Of a stretch of 64,000 nt of DNA, positions 37,394-45,335 are shown in pieces (position 1 is the stretch's first letter; every line of letters begins with the position of its first letter). This DNA comes from Aromatoleum diolicum (GTDB taxonomy: Bacteria > Pseudomonadota > Gammaproteobacteria > Burkholderiales > Rhodocyclaceae): positions 160,518-224,517 of the forward strand of contig NZ_WTVQ01000002.1 of NCBI RefSeq assembly GCF_012910955.1, given 5' to 3'. The notes below the pieces were generated by a model. The model made no database searches. It saw only the letters and a program-made list of their open reading frames with translations, and was not told the DNA's origin. The position numbers and the translations under genes were made by a program.

Positions 37394-38759
37394 GTCAGCG
37401 AGCCTCGGTACGCGTGTCGGCCTCGTGCTCACCGCCACGCTCGCGCTGATCCTGCTCGCCGGTGCCGGCTGGTGGGTGCGGGAGACGCGCAAGTCCATCC
37501 ACGAGGAGGTACAGGCCGCGAGCCACGTCGCGCAGCAGTGGATCGCCGTGCTGGTGTCCGAAACACTGCGCGACAGCGCCGACGGCCCGGCGCGGCTGAT
37601 GGCGCACCTGCGCGCGGTCGGCCGGCTACGTGCCAACCAGCTCGAAGTGCTCGCGGCCGACGGCGCCCGCCTCTACGTCTCGCCCGAATCCACCTACAAG
37701 GCCGGTCGCTTCGCGCCGGACTGGTTCGCCGGCAGGCTCACGCCCCCCCTGCCGGTGCGCCACTTCGATGCCGGCGACCGCCAGATTGTCCTGCGCCCCG
37801 ACGCCTCGCGCGCGGTCCTCGACGCCTGGGACGACCTCGCCACCGGCCTCGGCTCGGCCCTCGCGCTGCTGCTGATCGTCGCCATCGCCGCCCGCCTTGC
37901 GCTCAACCGCGCGCTCGCGCCGCTTGCGCAGATCGACGCGGCCCTCGCCCGCGGTGCCGACGGCCGCTTCGACATCCGCCTGCCCGGCTACCGCGTCGCC
38001 GAACTCGACCGCGTCGCCGCGAGCTACAACCGCCTCGCCGACACCCTCGACGACACCCGCGCGCACAACCTGCGTCTCGAAGAAGACCAGGCTTTCGCGC
38101 GCGCCGTACATATCCGCCTCGAAGACGAACGTCGCGTGATCGCGCGCGAACTGCACGACGAACTCGGCCAGGCGATCACCGCGGTGCGTGCGATTTCCGG
38201 CGCGATCCTGCAACGCTGCGAAGATCAGCCGCAGATCCACGGCAGCGCCCAGGCGATCCTCGCGATGACCGGCCAGATGCAGGACGGCGTGCGCGCGATC
38301 CTGCAGCGCCTGCGCCCGGCCAGCGCCGACACCGGCGGTCAACTCGACCAGGCCGTCGCCGACTACTGCCGATTGTGGTCCCGCCACCATCCGGACATCC
38401 ATGTCGACTGCCGCACTGCACTGCAACATGCCCCCACCGGCGAGGCGCTCGGCCTCACGGTACTGCGCCTGCTGCAGGAAAGCCTCACCAATGTCGCCCG
38501 CCATTCCGGCGCATCACACGTCGATGTGCGTCTCGAATTCGAGTCCGACGCGGTCGCGCTCGAAGTCTGCGACAACGGCCGCGGCCTCGCGCCGGAGCCC
38601 GGCCCGGGGCGCTATGGCCTCACCGGCATGCGCGAACGCGTCGCCGAACTGCACGGCGAACTGCATCTCGAAACGCCCCCTGGCGGCGGCCTGCGCGTCA
38701 GCGCCCGCCTGCCGCAGCTTCTGTCCCGCGAGGAATGTCCCCATGGCCAACACTCTTGA
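37383..38759 (+). CDS. sensor histidine kinase, NarL-partner type (PedS2-like)
   Basis: A 458-residue membrane kinase. It has TM1 at about 12-33, a periplasmic sensor of about 120 residues, TM2 at about 158-178, a HAMP-like linker, and a HisKA_3 phosphoacceptor His258 in ARELHDELGQAI. The ATPase has LLQESLTNVARHSG and CDNGRGL. It overlaps both neighbours and is followed by its response regulator. A homologous pair, PedS2/PedR2, switches lanthanide and calcium alcohol dehydrogenases in Pseudomonas putida. The same role here is inference from context. Confidence 0.92.
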   Translation: MRAKSASLGTRVGLVLTATLALILLAGAGWWVRETRKSIHEEVQAASHVAQQWIAVLVSETLRDSADGPARLMAHLRAVGRLRANQLEVLAADGARLYVSPESTYKAGRFAPDWFAGRLTPPLPVRHFDAGDRQIVLRPDASRAVLDAWDDLATGLGSALALLLIVAIAARLALNRALAPLAQIDAALARGADGRFDIRLPGYRVAELDRVAASYNRLADTLDDTRAHNLRLEEDQAFARAVHIRLEDERRVIARELHDELGQAITAVRAISGAILQRCEDQPQIHGSAQAILAMTGQMQDGVRAILQRLRPASADTGGQLDQAVADYCRLWSRHHPDIHVDCRTALQHAPTGEALGLTVLRLLQESLTNVARHSGASHVDVRLEFESDAVALEVCDNGRGLAPEPGPGRYGLTGMRERVAELHGELHLETPPGGGLRVSARLPQLLSREECPHGQHS

Positions 38760-39390
38760 AAACCTCCGCCTCGTCCTCGCCGACGACCACGCCGTCGTCC
38801 GGATGGGCTTCCGCATGCTGCTCGAAGGGGCCGGCGCAAGCATCGTTGCCGAAGCCGACTGCGGCGAGGCCGCGCTCGCAGCCTTCGCCGAGCACAAGCC
38901 GGACGCACTGGTGATGGACGTCACGATGCCCGGCATCGGCGGTCTGGGCGCCCTCGAACGCCTGCGCGCGCGTCACCCCGACGCACGCGTGCTGATGCTC
39001 TCCGCCCACGAGGACGGCCAGATCCCGCTGCGCGCGCTGCGTGCCGGCGCCACCGGCTACTTGTCCAAGCGCGCCCAGCCGCAGGAACTCGTGCGCGCCG
39101 TCGCACAGGTCGCGCGCGGCCAGCGCTATGTCGACCCGGAACTCGCCCCACAACTCGCGCTCGCCCAGTTCGGCGGCAGCAACGACCCCGCCGACGCCCT
39201 CACCGACAAGGAATTCGCCGTCTTCCTGCAACTCGCGAAGGGCCGCTCGGTGAGCCAGGTCGCGGACACGCACAAGCTCAGCGCGAGCACTGTCGGCACC
39301 CACCTGTATCACATCAAGCAGAAACTCAACGCCGCGAACGCCGCGGAACTCGCGCTGATCGCCGTGCGCTCCGGTCTGATCGAAGCCTAG
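38743..39390 (+). CDS. response regulator, NarL/LuxR type (PedR2-like)
   Basis: A 215-residue regulator. The receiver domain has phospho-acceptor Asp59 (ALVMDVTMPG), acidic pair DD at 14-15 and Lys in GYLSKRA. The LuxR-type HTH is near the C terminus (LTDKEFAVFLQLAKGRSVSQVADTHKLSASTVGTHL, shown here in part). The start at 38743 overlaps the kinase gene by 17 bases. It is the last gene of the operon starting at 35535, so its own level may be under sigma-54 control. Confidence 0.93.
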   Translation: MANTLENLRLVLADDHAVVRMGFRMLLEGAGASIVAEADCGEAALAAFAEHKPDALVMDVTMPGIGGLGALERLRARHPDARVLMLSAHEDGQIPLRALRAGATGYLSKRAQPQELVRAVAQVARGQRYVDPELAPQLALAQFGGSNDPADALTDKEFAVFLQLAKGRSVSQVADTHKLSASTVGTHLYHIKQKLNAANAAELALIAVRSGLIEA

Positions 39391-39519
39391 CGTCGTTATC
39401 CGATAGCCAAGCCAGGCGGCTGCCGGCCGGTCCGACCGCCGCGACCGCAATCGCAGAACAACACGCCGTCAGCGGTACGATCCGCGCGCATCCCGTGTTG
39501 GCGCCAGCCACATCGCGTC

Positions 39520-40272
39520 CTAGCCGATCGTGTAACCACCGTCGACGACGATATCCTGTCCGTAGATGTTTCTCGCCCCGTCCGACGCCAGGAATACCGA
39601 GGTCTCGGCGATATCTCCGGGCTTGCCGAATTCACCCGTCATCAGACGCGAATTGATCGACTGTACGACGGCGCCGAGCACCTCCGGGGGCAGGCCGACC
39701 GTGCCCCACAGCGGTGTGGCGATGGGTCCGGGGGCAATCGAATTGACGCGAATCCCCCTCGGAGCGAGTTCTGCTGCAAGCGTCTGGGCAAGCGATTTCA
39801 GTGCCGCCTTGCTTGCGCTGTAGATCGCGAGACCGGGGAATCCGACCTGCGTGAGAAAGGTCGTGATGAACTGCACCGACCCGCCGCGCCGGACATGCGG
39901 CAGAAACAGGCGGACGGTTTCGGCCGCGGCAAAGAAATTGACCGAGAACTGCGTCTCGAACGCCTCACGCGTACTCTCCTCGAACGAGACCACGCGCGCG
40001 ATGCCCGCATTCGGTACGACGATATCGACACCGCCGAACGCCTTGACCGTTTCGTCGACGAGCCGCGCGAGATCGTCGCCGCGGGTGACGTCGCCACTGA
40101 CACCGATCACCCTGCCCGGACTGGCTGCAGCCAGTTCATTCAATGCTTCCACATTGCGTCCGAATGCCACGACCTTTGCACCTTCGGCGACGTAGCGCTC
40201 GACGATCGCATGGCCGATGCCGCTGCTTGCCCCCGTCACGACCGCAATCCTGTCTTCCAGACGTCCATTCAT
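39520..40272 (-). CDS. short-chain dehydrogenase/reductase
   Basis: A 250-residue classical SDR. The cofactor motif TGASSGIG, NAG in VPNAGIAR, and the catalytic Tyr-x3-Lys in YSASKAALK are all present, as is the C-terminal VDGGYTIG. The Arg in AFGRN after the first strand pair hints at NADP use. It is monocistronic and convergent with the response regulator. The substrate is unknown; similarity is to the broad FabG/glucose dehydrogenase group. The 164 bases after its start up to the lipoprotein gene show nothing clear. Confidence 0.92.
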   Translation of the reverse strand: MNGRLEDRIAVVTGASSGIGHAIVERYVAEGAKVVAFGRNVEALNELAAASPGRVIGVSGDVTRGDDLARLVDETVKAFGGVDIVVPNAGIARVVSFEESTREAFETQFSVNFFAAAETVRLFLPHVRRGGSVQFITTFLTQVGFPGLAIYSASKAALKSLAQTLAAELAPRGIRVNSIAPGPIATPLWGTVGLPPEVLGAVVQSINSRLMTGEFGKPGDIAETSVFLASDGARNIYGQDIVVDGGYTIG

Positions 40273-40436
40273 CTTCGCATCCTCACCGGCAACTCGTGTA
40301 ATTCCACGGTTCGGCCAGCATCGCCGGCAGCGCCGCGAAGCTCATTGATATCCATCAATCGGCCGATCTGCTGCCCTCTCCCCAGGGTTGTCGACCATCC
40401 GGTCGCTCATCGGTTTCGAGAACAGCAGGCTTCAGC

Positions 40437-40799
40437 TTATCTCCAGTCGCGGCGGTCGCGATCTCCGTCGCCGCGGCGGTCATCATCGCGATCTCTGCGG
40501 CGGTCATGATCCCGATCTCCGCGCCGACCATCACCGCGGCCTTTGAACTTGATCTCCTTGGGGTAGTGACTCCGGGGAAGATCCGTCCAAGGACCGGATC
40601 TGGAACCGGAATAACGCCAGTGGTTATTGTCGTAATAATAGTAATAGCCGCTTTGATAGTAATAAGGCTCTACGTCCAGCTCCACGACCAGCGGCAGTGC
40701 CGGTGCCATAACCATTCCCGGGCCGCGGCCCGCGGGTGCCACGACGCACGCGCTGAGGAGAAGCGCCGCAAGTGGCGCCACAATTAGCATTCTTAGCAT
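40437..40799 (-). CDS. lipoprotein with Tyr-rich core and Arg/Asp-rich tail
   Basis: A 120-residue exported lipoprotein with lipobox LLSAC near residue 17. The centre has Tyr runs (EPYYYQSG; YYYYYDNNHWRYS). The last third is an alternating Arg/Asp tail (RRRDRDDDRRGD and similar), likely disordered. Start 40799 is favoured by AGGAG eight bases upstream; Met 40790 is an alternative. Similar short envelope lipoproteins with WYYS-type cores occur widely, with no known function. Confidence 0.75.
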   Translation of the reverse strand: MLRMLIVAPLAALLLSACVVAPAGRGPGMVMAPALPLVVELDVEPYYYQSGYYYYYDNNHWRYSGSRSGPWTDLPRSHYPKEIKFKGRGDGRRGDRDHDRRRDRDDDRRGDGDRDRRDWR

Positions 40800-41032
40800 C
40801 TCAATTCTCCTGATTGGGCGGCGCATCGGATCAATGATCACTAGCCCTGCGCCTGCCGGCGCCAGCAATCTGCGAACTACACCGATATCAATACAAGTGA
40901 ATATTAGATACCCGCTCGCGAACAGTCAGTGCGATAGCGCACATAATGGTTTGTTCCGGTCAATGGGTTCGATTGAATCGGGCATGCCGTGCGGAAGCCC
41001 CGTGGAAGGCCCGTGGGCAACGCCACAGGACG

Positions 41033-42214
41033 CTAAACGCTACGACGTTGTGCCAGCACCATCAGGTTGCGCGGCGTGAGCGAGCGGGCACAGAAGGTGC
41101 CGACCCGCACCTCGAAATCCGCCTCTTCCAGCCCCAGCGCAAGATCCATGACGAGCCACATCTCCAGCGCGCGGCGAAATGCATGGCGAACGAGCTCGAA
41201 GCGCCGCACCTCGGCGCGACGGCGTTCCCCCTCGGCGAGCCAGTGCCCCCAATCGACCACCGCCGGGAAGCACACCCCTTCGCGCTGCGCCAGTGCCTGG
41301 CAGTACGCGGCAAAGTCTCCCGATAGCCAGCGCGACGGCACGGGCCGGAAAGTCCGGATCGCATCGCCCTCGAGCGCATTGCGCAAGGCGATGAAGCCCA
41401 GCTTCCAGGCCTGATCCCGCGCGAGACGCTGCCGGACATGGCGCGGCGCAGTGACGGTCTCGGTCACCGCCAGACGCAAGGAGCCGGCATCGAGCGGCAG
41501 GGAGGCGTCGCGGCTCAGCGGGCGATAGCGCTCGCCCGCGCCGAGGTGATAGCAGCACGGCGCGATGCGGTAACTGTGCCCACCGTCATGGGCTGCGCCG
41601 CGGACGAGTGCCCGGTGCAATTCGCCACACGCATGCAGCGCCACGACGGCGCGGCCACGCACGTGGGCGAGCGAGGCACCATCCAGGGCGTCGGCACACA
41701 ACACCGTCTGCTCGACGCCGGAACGCACCGCGAGCCGCTCGGCCGCCTCGCACAGCGCAGGGTTGATCTCCAGCAAGCTGACCGGCACATGCTCGACGAG
41801 CGCCAGCCGGCGCCCGAGATGTCCCTTGCCGGCGCACCACTCCAGCAGCGGCCCCGCCGCGACCGGACCATGCGCCGCGAAGGCGTCGATCTGCTCGCGC
41901 TTGCGCCCGGGAATCGACCAGTTCAAATGCGCATCGCAAGGCGGCAGCGCACGGGGGACCAAACGTGGAACATCGCACAAGCGCTCCAGCGTGTCGGCGA
42001 CCGGTAGCCAGCGCACGAGCCATGCGCGGCATGCGTCCGGCTCGTCGATGAATCGCTCGAGCGCGAACTCGTCGAGCCCAAGCACCGCTTCGGCGAGCGC
42101 CGGCCAGTGATCGCACCAGTCCGGGCGGCGCTCGCGAAACGGCGACGGCCGCCAAAGCGCCTGATGCGCGTCCAGCACCGATTGCAGTTCGAGAAATCGC
42201 TCGCGATGGGTCAT
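41033..42214 (-). CDS. SAM-dependent methyltransferase-like protein
   Basis: A 393-residue cytoplasmic protein. LEWCAGKGHLGRRLA near 124-138 is the SAM-binding glycine motif. VALHACGELHRALV and IAPCCYHLG match the Methyltransf_32 family, typified by GSTCD-like proteins and often linked to tRNA or rRNA modification. The C terminus carries an extended helical region. It is a single gene with no close partner. The substrate cannot be told. The 233 bases between its end and the lipoprotein start hold no visible gene. Confidence 0.85.
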   Translation of the reverse strand: MTHRERFLELQSVLDAHQALWRPSPFRERRPDWCDHWPALAEAVLGLDEFALERFIDEPDACRAWLVRWLPVADTLERLCDVPRLVPRALPPCDAHLNWSIPGRKREQIDAFAAHGPVAAGPLLEWCAGKGHLGRRLALVEHVPVSLLEINPALCEAAERLAVRSGVEQTVLCADALDGASLAHVRGRAVVALHACGELHRALVRGAAHDGGHSYRIAPCCYHLGAGERYRPLSRDASLPLDAGSLRLAVTETVTAPRHVRQRLARDQAWKLGFIALRNALEGDAIRTFRPVPSRWLSGDFAAYCQALAQREGVCFPAVVDWGHWLAEGERRRAEVRRFELVRHAFRRALEMWLVMDLALGLEEADFEVRVGTFCARSLTPRNLMVLAQRRSV

Positions 42215-42616
42215 TGGTCAGACGTGGGAGGACGAAAGGGTTGGATAACGGAGCGCTCACGGCCGCTACGCCGCACTCCGCCGTGCCGCAGAAAATACGC
42301 GAAAAACGTCGACCAGTGCCGAAAGCCGACCTCGACATTGATATTGGCTCGACAAATGCACCGGCAACCCGGAGAGCCTCGGCGTCGGCCTCGCGGTCGG
42401 CCTAATCGCTGCCCTGCCGTTCAAAATTTCACATGGAGTTCGCGTCCTGCTCGGTATTCTGAACCCCGGTCAACGTGGAGGGTCACACTTGGCCCGGACA
42501 GGTGGCTAATCAGCGCCCATCCGCGGCTTGTTATATGAGAGGCTTTAACCCGGCGTGATTGCGAATCATGTGTTCCGGCTCCGGAACATAACGCAGCGCC
42601 CCCACGAAGGACTGCC
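42215..42616. other. 402-base gene-free stretch with operator-like palindrome
   Basis: No convincing gene on either strand. It holds the promoters of the divergent methyltransferase and AAA+ genes. The notable element is the palindrome at 42571-42588. Confidence 0.5.
42571..42588. promoter_or_regulatory. perfect palindrome upstream of the FtsH-like gene
   Basis: TGTTCCGG-CT-CCGGAACA is a perfect 8-bp dyad with a 2-base centre, 29 bases before the start codon at 42617. It is placed like a repressor or regulator site. Confidence 0.6.
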
Positions 42617-44767
42617 ATGTCCGACTTGTCGAAACCCCGCGACACGCCGCCGGCCGCAACCGGTCTGTGGCTCACCGTCAAGAAGGCCGCCAGCCGGCTG
42701 CAGGACTGGTTCGTGATCCAGTCGACGGCCGTCAAGCTGACGGTGCTGGCCCTGGCCATCCTGATCCCTGCCACCGGCATCTATTCGTTCACGCTCTTGC
42801 AGAAGCGTGCTGCCATGGCCGAGCAGGTCGAGAGCATGGTCGTTGCCGGCAAGGCCGGCGAGGGACTGTGGACTTTCAACGACAAGCTGCCCGTGGTCTT
42901 CGGCAGCGGCTCGGTGCTGGGTTTCCTTGAAGCGAACCCGGTCGAGCGCATTGTCGTGATCTACGAGCCGCTGATGTGGAACGTGTCGGAGCGCATCATC
43001 CTGATCGAATCGCAAGGCAAGCAGCACGCGTATTACCCAAGCGACATGGAAACCAGGATCTTCACCGACAAGGCCGTTACCGCGCCCTGGGGCGCCAGGC
43101 TTGCCTTCATTCCGCGCGGCGAGCTCAGCCCCAGCGGCCTCGAATTGTTCGAGCGCCTGGATCAGCGCTTTGCCAGCGGCCGCCCGCAGTCCGCGAACGA
43201 CGGCTGGAAGGCCGGTGCCAGCGGCGCGTTGTCTGCCGCGCTGATGCTCGGCCTGCTGGCTTTCCTGTACCTCCAGCTCAAGGGCCAGTTCAAGTCGCTC
43301 AAGTTTATCGAGCCGGCGCAGGTGCGTGGCTCAATCGACGACCTGGTCGGCATGGATGACATCAAGGCCGAGGTGGCACAGATCAAGGACCAGTATCAAC
43401 GCCGCGCGGAGTATGCCGAGTACGGCATCTCGAAGCCCTTCAACGTGATGTTCAGCGGCCCGGCGGGTACCGGCAAGACCAAGCTGGCCAGCTACCTGGC
43501 AAAGGAGTTGGGCCTCCCCATCCTGTTTCACTCCGCGGCCAACCTGGAAACGGGCTTCGTCGCCGGCGGCTCGAATACACTCAGCCGCATCATGGCCATG
43601 GCCAAGCGGCGCAAGCGCTGCATCGTCTTCCTGGACGAGGCGCAGGACCTCTTCATGAAGCGCGGCGGGCGCCGCAAGTTCGACGACGACACCGCGAACA
43701 CGCTGCTGTCCGTGCTCGATGGCGTGCGCAGCAAGAACGACGCCGAGATCATCTGGATCGTGGCCAGCAACTTCAACAGCGAAACCATGCAGATGGACGA
43801 AGCGATGCTGCGCCGCTTCCAGATGAAGGTGGACTTTCGTCTGCCCAATCAAGAGGAGCGGTTGGCGATCTTTGGCCACTATCTCAGCCAGCGCGCCGAC
43901 AAGGTGCTGCCCGACATGGATCTGCGCCATCTGGTGGCGGTGACGGAGGGCCGCAGCCCGGCCGACCTGGAGACCATCGTCAACCAGGCGGGCATCACGG
44001 CCGTGCAGGCGGGCGAGATGATCGGCGCCGATACCCTGATGCAGGCCGCCGAGCGCGTGCTGGTGGGCAACGTCAACGCCAACACTACCGACGAACGCGA
44101 GCGCGACCGGCGCATCATTGCGGTGCACGAATGGGGCCACTTCCTGATGGACCTCGATCACGAACGCAAGCGGACCAACGACGACTGGGAGGAGATCCTG
44201 GCCGACATGAAGACGATCAAAATTTCGCTCAAGGCCAACCCGCGCAACAACGCATTGGGCTTCGTCTTCCACAAGCAGGGCGCCAACCTGCTCAAGACCA
44301 AGGGTGACATCGAACACGACGTGCGCGTACTGCTTGGCGGCATGGCCAACGAGGAACTGTTTTTTGGCGAGGATGGCACGACCAACGGGGCGCACAACGA
44401 CATCACCCGCGTGACGAAGCTGCTGCACCACGCCGTGGGAGAGATGGGCATGTACCGCAAGACGCGCCTGAACTTCGGCGCACTCGCCAATGACGGCCAA
44501 CGCAGCAGCACCCTGGACGAGGAAACGCGCAGCATCATGGAAGCACAGAGCGAGCGCCTGTACGGCGAAACCAAAGCCGTGCTCGCCCGGCACAAGCGGC
44601 TGACCGAGCATCTGGCCGGCAAGCTACTGGAAGCCGGCGAGATGAGCCTGGGTGAGGCACTGTTCGAAATCCGCAGCTTCGAGGCGGCCCGGGTACCGCC
44701 TCAAGCGCAAGAAAGTTTGTCCCACGCGGAGTCGGGCACGGGCGGCCACGAGCACCCGATGATTTAG
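42617..44767 (+). CDS. membrane-bound FtsH-like AAA+ zinc protease, divergent
   Basis: A 716-residue protein with the FtsH layout: an N-terminal TM (about 40-60), a periplasmic segment, a second TM (about 205-225), an AAA+ module with Walker A GPAGTGKT at 281-288 and Walker B FLDEAQD (Asp340, Glu341), then an M41-type protease. The zinc motif is HEWGH at 504-508; canonical FtsH has HEAGH. The third ligand region (TNGAHNDITRVTKLLHHAVGEMGM) is FtsH-like. The periplasmic part is longer and unlike housekeeping FtsH. It is probably a specialised paralogue for membrane-protein turnover. It is followed 39 bases later by a glutathione peroxidase. Confidence 0.85.
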   Translation: MSDLSKPRDTPPAATGLWLTVKKAASRLQDWFVIQSTAVKLTVLALAILIPATGIYSFTLLQKRAAMAEQVESMVVAGKAGEGLWTFNDKLPVVFGSGSVLGFLEANPVERIVVIYEPLMWNVSERIILIESQGKQHAYYPSDMETRIFTDKAVTAPWGARLAFIPRGELSPSGLELFERLDQRFASGRPQSANDGWKAGASGALSAALMLGLLAFLYLQLKGQFKSLKFIEPAQVRGSIDDLVGMDDIKAEVAQIKDQYQRRAEYAEYGISKPFNVMFSGPAGTGKTKLASYLAKELGLPILFHSAANLETGFVAGGSNTLSRIMAMAKRRKRCIVFLDEAQDLFMKRGGRRKFDDDTANTLLSVLDGVRSKNDAEIIWIVASNFNSETMQMDEAMLRRFQMKVDFRLPNQEERLAIFGHYLSQRADKVLPDMDLRHLVAVTEGRSPADLETIVNQAGITAVQAGEMIGADTLMQAAERVLVGNVNANTTDERERDRRIIAVHEWGHFLMDLDHERKRTNDDWEEILADMKTIKISLKANPRNNALGFVFHKQGANLLKTKGDIEHDVRVLLGGMANEELFFGEDGTTNGAHNDITRVTKLLHHAVGEMGMYRKTRLNFGALANDGQRSSTLDEETRSIMEAQSERLYGETKAVLARHKRLTEHLAGKLLEAGEMSLGEALFEIRSFEAARVPPQAQESLSHAESGTGGHEHPMI

Positions 44768-44806
44768 CGACTGACCGCACACTTCCCAACGCAGAGAGGG
44801 CACCCC

Positions 44807-45289
44807 ATGGCCGCAAATCTCTATGACATCGAAATCGAACGTCTTGAAGGTGGCAGCACCACGCTTGGCGAATACGCCGACAAGGTGCTGCTGATCGTCA
44901 ATACCGCCAGCGAGTGCGGCTTCACGCCGCAGTACGCCGGTCTCGAAGATCTATACGAAAAGCACCGCGCACGCGGCCTGGTCGTGCTGGGATTCCCGTG
45001 CAATCAGTTTCGCGAGCAGGAACCGGGCAATGCCGCCGAAATTGCCGCCTTCTGCTCGAAGAATTACGGCGTCAGCTTCCCGATGTTCGCCAAGATCGAC
45101 GTCAACGGCGACACCGCCCATCCCCTTTACGTCTGGCTGAAACAGCACGCGAAAGGCGTGCTCGGCACCGAGGCGATCAAGTGGAACTTCACCAAGTTCC
45201 TGGTCGATCGCAGTGGCACGCACGTTGAACGCTACGCCCCCATGACGACGCCCGAAGCCATCGCCGGCGACATCGAAGCCCTGCTGTGA
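44807..45289 (+). CDS. glutathione peroxidase (thiol peroxidase family)
   Basis: A 160-residue cytoplasmic peroxidase. The peroxidatic Cys37 is in NTASECGFTPQY, a second Cys65 is in FPCNQF, and the active-site Gln and Trp/Asn (KWNFTKF, Trp127-Asn128) are in place. Bacterial members with this layout often use thioredoxin rather than glutathione. It follows the FtsH-like gene closely, so an oxidative-stress link between them is plausible. It is convergent with the next gene, with 46 bases between and no clear terminator. Confidence 0.95.
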   Translation: MAANLYDIEIERLEGGSTTLGEYADKVLLIVNTASECGFTPQYAGLEDLYEKHRARGLVVLGFPCNQFREQEPGNAAEIAAFCSKNYGVSFPMFAKIDVNGDTAHPLYVWLKQHAKGVLGTEAIKWNFTKFLVDRSGTHVERYAPMTTPEAIAGDIEALL

Positions 45290-45335
45290 TGCCGCCTTGG
45301 GCGTAATCGGCCGACGCGCGTCAGCGTTGCCCGAC

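Noticed and set aside
40437..40530. Repetitive Arg/Asp-coding stretch as a CRISPR-like or DNA repeat
   Set aside because: The repeats are irregular codons for a charged lipoprotein tail, with no constant unit or spacers.
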